A stretch of DNA of 64,000 nucleotides from Verticillium longisporum (Eukaryota; Ascomycota; Sordariomycetes; Glomerellales; Plectosphaerellaceae), in NCBI GenBank assembly GCA_019188255.1, contig JAETXT010000008.1, positions 2,728,001 through 2,792,000 of the forward strand. The letters are read 5' to 3'. This document shows, piece by piece, positions 10,940 to 21,494 of the stretch (its first letter is position 1; every line of letters begins with the position of its first letter). Position numbers and translations under genes: made by a program. Under the pieces are notes generated by a model that worked only from the letters and a program-made list of their open reading frames with translations, was not told the DNA's origin and did no database searches.

Positions 10940-11784
10940 GGTCAGGGGCAGCAGTCGTTGATGAGCAAATCAGAGATGTGAAGAGCCACGGGAACAAGCG
11001 AGGATAGAAGCTTGTGGCGTTGACATTATATCTACGAACTTGCTTCTTCCAAAAATTCGGCGTTGCATTGCATTTTGAGAGATTAGGCGTACATCCGAAG
11101 CACGTTGGTCCGACATTGAACGAGGTGATGGGCTGGGCTCTCCCGCTCTCGTGCCTTGCTCCAATCTGCACACAGGTCTTTCATGTTGGTGGTGTGAAGA
11201 AGACATTTGGAGGATTGATCGGCCGGAAGGCAGGGAGGAAGCGGGGTGCATGGCCGTGTCCCTGGGCGACTCTTCAATATGTTTTGGGGTAGATAGATGC
11301 GTGAGTGGGTGTGCCTATGCGTGATTAGGCAGGTAAGATTGAAAGGGAGTATCACCAACATGACATGCATGAGCAGCCAACGCAAGCATTCGGCGGGTAA
11401 ACCAGAATGTGTGGCAACTTTGTGTGATTATGTGGTTCGTGTCGGCAAAGCGTAGGAAGGCAAGAATGCCACAGGATCAATATAATAGCAGTCAGGGGGG
11501 GTACTGCGCACTTAACGTGGCATATCTCAGCGTCTTGGCAGCCCTCCCGAGATGCACGTCAGACGGCCAGGCAGCTCGGGGTGATATTTCCGGGGACATC
11601 TATTGCGAGGTACGAATGAGCACGTCAAAGGCACATGAGACGAAGAGGTGAAGCAGAGCGCTAGAAAAGCCGCACACAGAACCCCCCTGATGATGCGATT
11701 AGCTAGAATGAACCCTCCTCCTCGGTTCTTCAGCTGATTTTCGTAGCCTTTGCTCCGTTGTCATCTCTTTTGATCATATGCAAA
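10940..11784. promoter_or_regulatory. Divergent promoter region, regulator / cupin gene
   Basis: About 0.85 kb separating the regulator gene and the cupin gene, which run apart. Only short open frames without domains occur. It should hold both promoters. Confidence 0.45.
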
Positions 11785-12666
11785 ATGGTGCGAGCGTGGC
11801 AACTTTGGCTCTCGCCGCGACCGCAGCATCGCAGCAGAAACAACTCTCAGCCGGCCTTCAAGCATCTCGGTGACGCTGCGCTATACGAACCTCTCTCAAA
11901 ACCTGACGGCCTTTGGTACGTCAGAGAGACGCATTACATAGAAAACCCACTCGTTCGAGCCGGACTGACTGGACCCCCACTGTAAGTGAGAAGCATCTGG
12001 TCTTGACAGTCAAGAAGCGATCCTGATCAGCACGAATGGTAGACACATCCATCGCTTACAGGATGAACACTTCAAGGTCGAACAAGGCGTGTTGGGGGCG
12101 GTCAAGAATGGGGTGGAATACGCCGTCACCAAGGATGACGGAGTCTTTCACATTCCCGCCGGCACGCGGTGAGTTGCCTCCCAAAGGACCAGGCGTTCCA
12201 CATGCTTGCTTCGAGGGCCGCCTCAACTAACGAACAGCGCTTTTGGGCCTGAAGACATCGATTCTGGTCTCATAAATCAGCCACGGAAACTCTCGTCTTC
12301 TCTGTCTGGCTGGATCCCTGCAAGGATACTGACCACATTCTTGACGTGAACTTCCTCCGCAACCTTTCTGGGTACGTCGATGACTGCCTCAAGGCAGGTC
12401 TGAAGCCGTCCGTCTTGCAGATTATTCTCTTCACTGAGCACGCATCCTCCCTTCTGTGCCCGCCATTCCTGAATTGGATGCCGGTTTGGTTGCTTATTTG
12501 GGTACACTGCGGGCTTGCCTTGTTCGCAGAGACTGTGTTAGGGTAAGCATCTGGTCAATCCCCACGAACCCTCGCATGAATCATTCAGGCGCTCGCCTGA
12601 GTTTGCTGACGCTCTGTGAATCTCAGCTATGAGAAATCGTACCCTGAGTACACCAGAAATTCGTAA
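11785..12666 (+). CDS. Cupin-domain protein with C-terminal hydrophobic segment
   Basis: A four-exon gene found from splice signals: 11785-11981, 12043-12168, 12255-12542 and 12627-12666; 216 residues. All phases agree. Exon 2 opens with the cupin metal motif HIHRLQDEHF (His67, His69, Glu74 as likely ligands) and VEQGVLGAVKNG, followed by FHIPAGTRHRFW across the second intron, the second cupin motif. The C-terminal third has FLRNLSGYVDDC and a hydrophobic stretch (WMPVWLLIWVHCGLALF), then GYEKSYPEY. This layout recurs in small cupin proteins encoded in fungal metabolite clusters; the chemistry is mostly unknown, with isomerase, cyclase or dioxygenase roles possible. It may sit on a membrane. 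The ATG at 11785 is the first in frame but the N-terminal 20 residues look unconserved, so the true start could differ. Confidence 0.82.
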
Positions 12667-13099
12667 GGGGTTCAGTCCGTTGCCATGAGCGTTGCTAGCT
12701 TGGCAGATACCATACCAAATTGAATGAATCGCTGGCATATTCCGGTCAGCATTCTGTCGTACAAAATATGAATCCCTGTTCTATACAAATCTTGAGTGAA
12801 CATTGGCTTGGACGTTCAAACAATCCTTCCCCTGAACCGCAGTCACCGGTTTCAACACGATACCAGAAGATCAAAATATGCCTTGTCGCGGTGTTCAAAT
12901 AATCCGTTCATGTACAACGCTTAGATGTAATGAGCAATGTCCCATTTCTGCTGGAGGAGTAATCTTGCATAGGTCGGTAAGTTTCTACGTACCTACCCAC
13001 CATGCACGTCCATATTTAATCCAAACATCTCCCTCCCTCCCATTTATATCTCCTTCATCTGCGCCCACCTTACTCTACAGCGTGTGACTGGCAAACACA
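12667..13099. promoter_or_regulatory. Intergenic region upstream of the reductase gene
   Basis: About 430 bases. The last 100 bases before the reductase start are pyrimidine-rich and contain a TATA-like stretch (TTTATATC, near 13043), which fits a fungal core promoter. No gene is seen. Confidence 0.4.
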
Positions 13100-14197
13100 A
13101 TGTCTCTCTCCATCGAGCAATTCATCGTTCCCGGAGGCTCTATCGTGCTTGTCACGGGTGCCAATGGCTTCATTGGATCTAACATCGCCGACCAGTTTCT
13201 CAGGCTCGGCTACAAGGTCCGCGGTACAACACGTAACCCCGAGAAGCACGCCTGGGTCAGCGCTCTCTTCAGCAAAAAGTACGGCCCAGGAAAATTTGAG
13301 TTGGTGGCTGTGCCGGACATGAGCGCGCAGGGTGCTTTTTACCAAGCTGTCAAGGGCGTCTCGGCCCTCGTCCATACAGCATCCATTTTCACCATGGATC
13401 CGAATCCTCACAATGTGATCCCGGGGACGATCTCGGGAACAGTCAATGCACTGGAAGCAGCCGCGCGGGAGCCAAGCGTGAAGCGCTTCGTCCTCACATC
13501 TTCCTCCACTGCCGCTTTGATCCCCAGGCCTAACAACCCCTTGAAGGTCACCACCGGTACATGGAACGACGAGGCTGTGGAGCTGGCGTATCGCGACCCG
13601 CCCTATGAGCCGCAGCGCGGGCTGCCCGTCTACGCCGCGAGTAAGGCCTTGTCCGAACGGGAAGCTTGGAAGTTCATGAACGAGAAGAAGCCTGGTTTCA
13701 CCCTGAACGCCGTTCTGCCTAACATCAACTTCGGCGCGAGCCTCGACTCTGTCAACCAGGGTCACCCTTCCACTTCGGCCATCGTAGCAGAGCTCTTCAA
13801 AGGAAATACCACCTACCTAGGTGGGATCACGGCTCGTAGGTTCCACCAGTGTGCACCACAAAAGAGGCGAAGAATGACATGTGCTAACTCGCAAACGCTA
13901 GAGTACTTTGTCGATGTGCAGGACGACGCCCTGCTGCACTGCGCTGCCGCCCTTCATCCCGATGTCCAGTCCGAGCGTGTGTTCGCCTTCGCTGAGCCCG
14001 TCAACGGGGACAAAGTTCTGGCCGTTCTCCGCAAGCTCTATCCAAGCCGCAGCTTTCCCGACAACTTCCGGGCTGAGGAGGATTTGACCGAGATTGTGCC
14101 CCGCAAGCGAGCTGAGGCTTTATTGCGCGACATGGGCAGGGAGGGATGGACAAGCTTGGAGGCAAGCATCAAGGGAAACACGGAAGACCTTGTTTGA
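13100..14197 (+). CDS. NAD(P)-dependent epimerase/reductase of the extended SDR family
   Basis: Two exons, 13100-13835 and 13902-14197. The 66-nt intron (GTAGGT..GCTAG, with a CTAAC branch) has no stop and keeps frame, so an automatic call would read through and insert 22 wrong residues; spliced, the junction reads QYFVDVQD as in the family. Length 343 residues. The NADP site is TGANGFIG (residues 19-26) and the active-site Tyr-Lys pair is YAASK (Tyr178, Lys182). Relatives are dihydroflavonol-4-reductase and Gre2-like aldehyde/ketone reductases. In the cluster it could reduce an aldehyde or ketone derived from the phenylpropanoid unit. Cytosolic; no signal peptide. Confidence 0.9.
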   Translation: MSLSIEQFIVPGGSIVLVTGANGFIGSNIADQFLRLGYKVRGTTRNPEKHAWVSALFSKKYGPGKFELVAVPDMSAQGAFYQAVKGVSALVHTASIFTMDPNPHNVIPGTISGTVNALEAAAREPSVKRFVLTSSSTAALIPRPNNPLKVTTGTWNDEAVELAYRDPPYEPQRGLPVYAASKALSEREAWKFMNEKKPGFTLNAVLPNINFGASLDSVNQGHPSTSAIVAELFKGNTTYLGGITARRFHQCAPQKRRRMTCANSQTLEYFVDVQDDALLHCAAALHPDVQSERVFAFAEPVNGDKVLAVLRKLYPSRSFPDNFRAEEDLTEIVPRKRAEALLRDMGREGWTSLEASIKGNTEDLV

Positions 14198-15341
14198 GGT
14201 GTGAGGCGATATGTGGCGAATGCGACAGCTTGCTTGTTTGGTCCTGAAGGAGGTAGTGGTTGCCCCAGGGCAACATGCGCTGGTTCGTGTTATGCAGTGC
14301 AACACAGATTCCTCGAAAGGAGCAGGTCTATGAATATGTCGACGTTTCATTGCTGTTGGCAGTCGGCCAGTGATTTCCACCACTGTAATTCTTCTATTCT
14401 GTTGTGTGTGTGGGGAGGGGGGGATTCCGACTACGCCTCTCCATCCAGGGTTAGGCGTGTACTGCCTGGCCGGGCGGGATCTCGCATAATCTGACCTGCG
14501 GCGGGACACAATGCGGGAGCATGGAGGCGTGGGCCCTGCAGGATGACAGTTGACAGCGGCTCGAGTCTGCCTTTCGACGCCGGGTGATGTGCCGAGGGGT
14601 GATTATTGTATGCAGTCATCCTTGTCAGATTAGAGCCGCCCCAACCACCCCGTAAATACAGAGCCTGTCCTCACAGACGCCGTGTTGATGCCGCTGGTCA
14701 CTAATCCCGGTGATTTTATCTTGCCGTGCGCATACATGCCGACCAGACCGTGAAACTTGCCTACAATCTCCTGTGCCACAAGACATGCAGCGGATGGTAT
14801 GCCTCAGTAGGGTAGAATGGGCTCAAGCTTACTACCTCCAGTCAGCCAAAAAGTATCAGGACATCACGATACATTGATAAAGAATGGGCGGGGGGTGGGG
14901 TGTGAGCTGGTGGGGGGCTCGAGGCTATGAAGCGGAACACACGGCCGACTTGGCACAACCCCATACCTCCTGAAAGACCAGATTCATCCAGAAGTGATCT
15001 TGAGTCGGTTGGTCCATGCATTGATGAACCTGTCCACTCAACAGCGGAGAGTCTCGTGCTGGGATTGTTCGTGATGCGGAAACCATGGTGAATACCACCG
15101 TATAACCCCGGAGAAACGTAGTTCGAATGTCAGCCAGCCAAGAGGGGGGCGCAAGTCATGTCTGCCTCATTGCTTGTCGGATGGGGGTTTCCATACATAT
15201 CCGCTGTCCCCGCCTGTCCGCCGGGCTCTTCTGCCCCTTGCCCGCTATCGTCTTTGATTCCCTGCCCTGATCGCTCACCACGGACTACGATAGTGAGTTG
15301 AGAAGGAAGACTGACTGTCACTGAAATCGGGCTCAGTTAGG
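14198..15341. other. Intergenic stretch, no gene seen
   Basis: About 1.1 kb between the reductase and the EthD gene. It contains a G-rich run around 14887-14920 (several GGGG tracts) and otherwise only short frames without domains. It must hold the EthD gene promoter at its right end. Confidence 0.5.
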
Positions 15342-15893
15342 ATGGCCCTGCACGGGGTTACCTCATGTCCTCCAAAGACGACGACAGACCATCCTATCAA
15401 GTGCACAGTGGAGCACCGCCGTAAAGATGGTGTATACGAAGAGACCTTCATGCATTGGTTCACTGGCCAATTTCTTCCTCGGGCGGTCGCTGTTTTGAAG
15501 AAGCACAATGTCTTGAAATATGCAGTTGTAGGTGACAGCAAAACAACCACCTTGACAGGATGCGTCTCGCTGACACAACTTGATGGCAAGCAAAATATGG
15601 ATAGTCAAGTCGGCGCGGCGTTTCAGGTCGAGGCAGGCCAAGTGCGGCCTGGCTGGAAGGTGAATGACTGCGATCTCGTGTTGGAGTATTGGGTCAAAGA
15701 CCTGGAGAGCTTGAAGAGCCTCGCCTCTGATCCAGAATGGATTCAAACGGCCCTCGAGCCTGGGAATGACTGGTTTGATATGTCCGGACCTACCATCCGC
15801 ATAGGTTACGATACGACATATCTGGAGCATGGAGAGCTTGTCAATGTAGCAGGTCGAAAAAGAAGAAGCAGGGTCACCGCCAGCTTCGACTGA
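15342..15893 (+). CDS. EthD-domain protein
   Basis: A single exon from ATG 15342, 183 residues. The front half has the EthD pattern: IKCTVEHRRKDGVYEETF then HWFTGQFLPRA, and the second half carries the repeat-like tail (DCDLVLEYWVKDLESLKSLASDPEW) seen in fungal EthD proteins. This dimeric ferredoxin-like fold occurs in many fungal metabolite clusters, where some members act as decarboxylases or dehydratases on aromatic intermediates. Possible catalytic residues are the His in the HW pair and acidic residues near the C-terminus, but none can be assigned from sequence alone. It lies between the reductase and the prenyltransferase, both of which probably act on the same scaffold. No signal peptide. 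Confidence 0.85.
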   Translation: MALHGVTSCPPKTTTDHPIKCTVEHRRKDGVYEETFMHWFTGQFLPRAVAVLKKHNVLKYAVVGDSKTTTLTGCVSLTQLDGKQNMDSQVGAAFQVEAGQVRPGWKVNDCDLVLEYWVKDLESLKSLASDPEWIQTALEPGNDWFDMSGPTIRIGYDTTYLEHGELVNVAGRKRRSRVTASFD

Positions 15894-16282
15894 GATGTTG
15901 ATTCTTGAACTCGATAGCCGCCATTATCCCTTTCTTCTCGAGAGCTTCAGTCAAATTGCATAACGAACGGAGAAGTGCATGAGATGCTTTCAGTACTTTT
16001 TTTTCTGGGATTAGTTCAGGAGGAGGGAAATGCGACGAGATTCCGTCACGTCGTAGTCTAGACTTGGGGAGTCGAGGTAATGGTATTTGCCCAAGTATTG
16101 AGATTATCAGGTGAGAAATATTCCACCTTTTATTATGTGCATTTAACAACTTGTTAAACCGAATTGAAATTGATGCTGATAGTATGATTGATACGTATGT
16201 TATCGGAAACGCCATGCAATCCTGGCCCCGTTACTCGATTGAGGCAGACGTCGAGATGCCTCCTTCAAGTGTCAGCCCGTCT
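15894..16282. other. Intergenic stretch between convergent 3' ends
   Basis: About 390 AT-rich bases between the EthD gene and the prenyltransferase, probably the two 3' UTRs. Nothing else is seen. Confidence 0.6.
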
Positions 16283-17347
16283 CTAATCCAATCCATGCAG
16301 TCTGCCCAACCCGATCAGTCCATATCCGTGCTTCTTCGCAAAGAATTCGGTCAAAAGCCCGGCGAAGATTGCGGTGCCAACATAGCTGCTACCGGGACCA
16401 AACGCCCAAGCGCAGCTGTTACTGTCTTCCAAATCGACAACCCAGATCATCCTGGCCAACAGGAGAGCAGTTACGCCACAGGAAATGGCGTAGTATGATG
16501 CGCCAAACCCTGCCAGTTGGCCCGCCGCGACGAGAAAGTAGACCTGCATAGCAGTTGCTATGTAGCAGGCTGGTTTCGTCCCTTTCCTTCCGAGGCGCAC
16601 AGCGAGTCCTTTGACACCAGCTTTCAGGTCATCAGTGTAGTCCTGATGAGCGTAAATAGTGTCAAAGATGACGGTCCAGATTATCCCGGCGAAATATAGG
16701 CATGCCGCTGACTGGGCCAGAGGTGCGCCAAGGACCTTGGACACGCCAGCTGAGAGGTCCAACGAAGACTGATCCAAAAGAGGTGCTAACGGATCCTTCC
16801 CGAGCATTGCAGCTACCATAAACACAGCATAGGACAGCCCAAATCCCAGCTCGACTTGCGGGTAGTTTGTGCAGCGCTTCAGAAGGGGGTAGATGAACAA
16901 GAGAACCCCATCTACGACGGCGTGAGCCCGAGTCGAGTCGCCGAGGGGGTACAAGATGCAGGCCCCTAGGGCGATCAGTGCAGCAGTGAAGATATGCGCC
17001 TGCGCCGTCGTGACAGCACCTCGTGGGATGGGCCTCAGTCGGCAGCGGGTGACCTGGCGATCAAAGTCCTGATCTAGGTTGTCGTTCCATGTGCAGGTAA
17101 TGCCGCGGAAGGTTATAGTCCATAGTCCCAAGTACGCTGCGAGGAGCACGAGCGCCTTTAGATCGAGATCGCTGGAGAAAGGGGGGATATTGATGGCAAA
17201 ACCAAGTCCTATCAAGTAGTGCCAGTAGAAGGCCCAGAACCCTGACTGACGGTCGAGACGCATGAGTTCGGCGTACGGGACCCATGCGTCTGGTATGAAG
17301 CGAAAGATGCCATGACTTGGCCTGCTGTAGATTTTTACTTCATCCAT
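16283..17347 (-). CDS. UbiA-family aromatic prenyltransferase
   Basis: Intronless, 354 residues from an ATG at 17347 in a strong context (GCCATGG). The open frame continues upstream, including an ATG at 17542, but the extra N-terminus does not resemble the family. Family marks: WVPYAELMRLD near the N-terminus, the first Asp-rich motif NDNLDQDFD (residues 88-96), the RPIPRG segment (106-111), the second motif DTIYAHQDYTDD (229-240) and about eight hydrophobic helices. UbiA enzymes attach a prenyl chain to an aromatic ring, 4-hydroxybenzoate in the case of Coq2, using Mg2+ and a prenyl diphosphate in a membrane. A housekeeping Coq2 is less likely given the surrounding metabolic genes and lack of an evident mitochondrial presequence in the chosen start. 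It is divergent from the BBE-type oxidase gene, so the two are probably expressed together. Confidence 0.92.
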   Translation of the reverse strand: MDEVKIYSRPSHGIFRFIPDAWVPYAELMRLDRQSGFWAFYWHYLIGLGFAINIPPFSSDLDLKALVLLAAYLGLWTITFRGITCTWNDNLDQDFDRQVTRCRLRPIPRGAVTTAQAHIFTAALIALGACILYPLGDSTRAHAVVDGVLLFIYPLLKRCTNYPQVELGFGLSYAVFMVAAMLGKDPLAPLLDQSSLDLSAGVSKVLGAPLAQSAACLYFAGIIWTVIFDTIYAHQDYTDDLKAGVKGLAVRLGRKGTKPACYIATAMQVYFLVAAGQLAGFGASYYAISCGVTALLLARMIWVVDLEDSNSCAWAFGPGSSYVGTAIFAGLLTEFFAKKHGYGLIGLGRLHGLD

Positions 17348-18098
17348 GGCGGAGGAAGAGAGTGGTACTCTCCGGAGTATGATGGGTAGAACTGATGCGG
17401 AATCTCTAAGGTCGCTAAAAGTTGGCTGGATTTGTATGATGACGGGTGATATGGGATTCCCGAGAGAGCCGCGGGCTGAAGGATCGAAGTGAAAGTCATG
17501 TCGTGGCATTACCAAGGCTGAAGAGACCGGACCTATCACCATCTTTATCAATCATCATCGCAATCTTACCAGGTAGAGCAGAGTGTGTAGACACTCTCGG
17601 CCCAGGGTGTTCAGGAGCGACAAATCAGGGCACATGCACGGGGAATGGCACAGAATCAACAAGGGGTCTAACTTGAGGTCATTAGTTGCCTTACAGGCTT
17701 TGTTCCGGCTCACCTGCATATATCACGGGAGGGGGCAAAAACTCCGGTCCAAAATGATAGCAGCCCCGCTCGAGAAGGCTGCAGTCAGCAAGTAGACTTA
17801 AGGAGCAGGCAAATTTGCGCCCGAATCCTTCTGATAGTGTCATTGACTTGTAATATGTAGAGTAACGTCAGATTCCTAGAAATAGCATGTTTATTACCCC
17901 TGCCCATTGGGTGAGACGGCCCGTACTGGCGGAAAAAGAATCCCCCCCTGGGAGTGGGAATTGTCTGCGCTGATATTGGTTGGCATGGCCCATGTATGTC
18001 AGTTCTCGGTCCTGTTGAGTGAAAACCAAGCCAGATGCTCGACCTAACTGCAGCACCGATACCACCACAAGGTTGATCATCACAATACGACTGTCGCA
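17348..18098. promoter_or_regulatory. Divergent promoter region, prenyltransferase / BBE-type oxidase
   Basis: 0.75 kb between two genes running apart. No gene is seen inside. It must hold both promoters. Confidence 0.45.
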
Positions 18099-19695
18099 AT
18101 GAAGGCCTCGATACTTTCACTGTTCTGTATTCTCTGGGGTCTTGCAGCTGGTGCCAGCATCCCCAGATACTTTGAGAAGCAAGCGATCACACGTCGTGAC
18201 TTGACCGCCAAACAAATCCGAGAAGAACTCGGCCTCCGGGTCTCCAATACCACCTTGATCTTCGGACCGGAAGCTTGCCGTTTCGAAAAGGCCACTTCCA
18301 GATGGACGGACTCTTCCAAGCCTGACGTCCAGGTTGTGATTGAGCCAGGAACTGAATCAGACGTCGCGACAATTGTAAGACCTCAAACCGCCACCGACTA
18401 CAAGGAGAGATCCCACATGCTGACGCTGCTTCCGAAAGGTCCAATACTGCAACGCGAACAGCATCGAATTTTTGGCCCTCAATGGCGGGCACGGCGTGGC
18501 GGCAAGTCTTAGTACATTCAGTGGCATCCAGATCAGCATGCGGCAGCTCAACAACATCACCATCCAACCCGGCGGCAAGTCGGCATGGTTCGGAGGCGGC
18601 ACCCTCGTAGGCCCAGTCATCCACCATCTGTGGGACAAGGGCTTTGTCACCACCACCGGCGGGTGTGAATGCGTCGGCATGCTAGGCGCCGGTCTTGGGG
18701 GTGGTCACGGTCGCTACGAAGGCCTGTACGGTATGATCAGCGACAATATGCTGCAGCTCAACGTTGTCTTGGCCAACGGCTCCACCATCCGCATCAATAC
18801 CACGAGCCACAGCGACCTTCTCTGGGGCATGAAAGGGGCCGGGCACAATTTCGGCATTGTCACGAGCTATGAGATGAACATCTTTCCCCGGGGCCCCGAC
18901 ACCTGGCATTACCACAACTACATCTGGCGCGGTGAACAGTTGGAGGCTGTCTTCAATGCCCTCAATCATTTCCATGGTAACGGCTCAACTCCCATTGATA
19001 TGGCCTTCAACGTTGGAACCTTCATGATAGACGCTTCCGTGAGCAGTGAGGAGCCTGTTCTCTCTTGGACGTTTGCCTATCGTGGCACCTCCGAGGAGGC
19101 CGAGAAACATCTCGCCCCCATGAACGCTATAGAGGCCGCCTACGAGGAATTTGGCGACGTGCCTTACTCGCAAATCGCCCATGCGCAGGGCACAGGCATG
19201 TCCGACCCCATCTGCCAGCACGACGGTGTGCATATCTCGTCGACAGCAGGTCTCCAAGTCTATAACCTGACGGCCGAGCGCCTCATTTACGAGGGGTTCA
19301 GGAAGCGCGCGATCGAAGACCCAGACCTCGCCGCTGTGACGGGCATCATGCACGAAGGCTACGCGACAGCCGGAGTTGAGGCCATTGACTCGGCGAGTTC
19401 GGCGTACCCCTTCCGCGCCGACCGCCACCTGATGTTCTTCAACGCGGCAGTAACAGACCGCGATAGCGCCCTAGAGGAGAGAGCCAGGGTCTGGGCCGCC
19501 GAGGTCAGTGACCAGTGGAACGCGGGCCAGCCAGGCCGCACCGGCAATGTCTACCTCAACTACGCCACCAGCTTCGAGACCCTCGAGGAGCGGTACGGCC
19601 ACGAGAGCTGGCGCATCGAGAGGCTGCGAGGCCTTAAGGCCCAGTACGACCCCAACAACCGCTTCCGCTTCTACAATCCCATCGTTGTTGAATAA
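18099..19695 (+). CDS. Secreted FAD-linked oxidase of the berberine-bridge-enzyme family
   Basis: Two exons, 18099-18374 and 18439-19695, with a 64-nt intron; 510 residues. A signal peptide (about residues 1-19, ending LAAGAS) sends it to the secretory pathway. The FAD-binding PCMH domain contains NGGHG with His110 and a second candidate flavin anchor, Cys168 in GGCECVGMLG, so the flavin may be held by two covalent bonds as in berberine bridge enzyme and the plant cannabinoid synthases. GGGHGRYEGLYGM follows, and the C-terminal BBE motif (YDPNNRFRFYNP) ends the protein. Several N-glycosylation sites are visible. Such enzymes oxidise alcohols or close rings on phenols by hydride abstraction. 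Next to a UbiA prenyltransferase the obvious idea is oxidative cyclisation of a prenylated phenol, which is inference only. Confidence 0.92.
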
Positions 19696-20365
19696 ACCGG
19701 AGGGCACAAGCCGTTTGTACGTACTCTGAAGGGGTGGCTGAGGGGTGTGTTTGAAGAAACTCATACCCTTTACAAGATCTTTCTTCTTATTTGTGAGGAT
19801 TTAAAACTCCCTAGATTCTAGATCTGAGCGACATTGCTCACACAAAACAATGATCAGCATTCCCTCCTTGCGCGATCATTTTACGCTTTTCCACTCGTGA
19901 TGAATTTAGTCGCTTTAGACGCAGCAAAATACCAAGCTTGGATCAACAGTGGCATGACTTGTCTGGCGCCAGCCCTTAGACCGAGGTCAACAACACCGAC
20001 CGCTTCTACAATGCTGTGCTTTGATGTCAATCGCGAGTGATACCTCCTCGGCAGGACAGGGACACAGTCACCAACGAAGATGTATCGCATTTCTCACCCA
20101 AACCCGAATCATCGAGCGTAACAATACTACGCGCCGTTGAGATGTAGCCTGCTTCCGAAGTTCACGCTGCTTGATTCGACTCAATCCAAAGGCTTTCCAA
20201 GACAAACAGGAAGCACACCAACAACATACAAGCTTAGGCAGCCAGCAAGGACGTTGTCGCGTATGTCGTCAGGCGCTTTCGGCTTGCTTTTATCAATCAG
20301 CTATCTTCTTCCCAATGACATAGAACAGGTACCATCATCAGTGTAAGCCCGCCCCTTATTTCCCC
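19696..20365. other. Intergenic stretch between convergent 3' ends
   Basis: About 670 bases between the BBE-type oxidase and the alcohol dehydrogenase, with no recognised gene. A short stretch after 19975 (AACAACACCGACCGCTTCTACAA) faintly resembles the coding end of the oxidase, possibly a degenerate duplicate tail. Confidence 0.45.
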
Positions 20366-21494
20366 TTACTCTTCATTAGGGGTGAACACAACAGATCGAC
20401 TAGCGTTAGACTCCGTCCCAGCTACTTGCAACGCTTCGGCAAAGTCCTCCATCTTGAAGGCCCTGTGGATCTTCAGACCCGCCTTCTCGCCCAGCTTCAA
20501 GACTCCCGTCTGCACAAGCTTGACGAGATCCTCCTCTTGACTCCAAGTACACATCATTGTCGCCTGAATGGTAATGCCCTTGAGTTGGAGGAGCGGTATG
20601 GGGATCGAGATCTCGGGGACGCCGCTCATGAGGTTCGCCCGTCCACCGGCCTGGAGAGAGAGAATCCCTGCGCGAATGTGGTCGGTGTTCGTGGCGGTCT
20701 GCGGGGTCATGTCGAGGAAGACGTCGACAGGGCCGAATCTCGAGATCTCGGACAGGTCCGCCTCCCAGCTGCCGCTAAGCTTGACCGTCTCGACCCGTCC
20801 CGGCGCCAGGTCCCTGAGTTCCTCCAGGACCTTCTCGTTGCGGCCCATGGCGATGACGCGGGCCCCCATGGCGAGGGCGACGTGCACGGCCGCGCCGCCA
20901 AAGTTTCCTGTCGCCGGACTGATCAAGACGGTCTCGCCCGCCGTGAGGTTCACGTCCCGGAGGCCGCCGTACGGAACGGCCATCTGTCCGAAAAACACGA
21001 GGTCACGGGGGCTGACGCCGTGTTTTTGCAAAGCTCCTTCGTCGAAGCGATGCACCGACTCGATGGGGGCCTTCACCAGCTCGGCCCAGGTGCCGTGATT
21101 CCAGACATCTTTGGCAATTGCTTGCATCTCACCTGTGGCAGCAAGCAGCGCGAGGAGCATGATCTGGCCCGGGTCGTCGCGCGGGCGGATCGTGGGGTCG
21201 ACAACCACAAGGTCACCGACTTTCAACTTGGCGGCATCCGGGGGACGGCGACGACGCGCCCTCCGCGTTGGTGCCGCCTATCAGAGGGAAGGGGACAGGA
21301 TACTGGCGCGGGTTGCCCCTGGAATAGACGTCGTTGATGTACCCTGGGATCCAGCAGTACAGCGTTTTCACGATCACTGACCCGACATCTGCCGCAGGGG
21401 TGGGGAAGGAGGCAATCTCTGGGGGAGCAGATGGCGATGTGAAGTAAAGTCCCTTGTAGTTGGTTGGGAGTTGGGTTAATGTTGTTGAAGCCAT
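20366..21494 (-). CDS. Zinc-type alcohol dehydrogenase / quinone-oxidoreductase family (two frameshifts)
   Basis: Medium-chain dehydrogenase/reductase starting at ATG 21494 (MASTTLTQLP) and ending at 20366, about 375 residues. The N-terminal GroES-like part runs to FPLIGGTNAEG and the rest (KVGDLVVVDPTIRPRDDP, GTWAELVKAP, PYGGLRD, ISPATGNFGGAAVHVALAMGARVIAMG) is a clean NAD(P)-binding half. The two parts are in different frames. The gap reads as the expected RVVAVPPDAAKL only if one base is added at the CCC of 21259-21261 and one at the GGGGG of 21240-21244 (plus-strand view). No intron fits in the 30-odd bases between. The gene is divergent from the short-chain dehydrogenase. Its family reduces or oxidises alcohols, aldehydes or enones. 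Classical zinc ligands were not evident in the visible part. Confidence 0.82.

Noticed and set aside
17348..17542. Upstream ATG (17542) as prenyltransferase start
   Set aside because: The extra 65 residues do not resemble the family and the ATG at 17347 has the better context.
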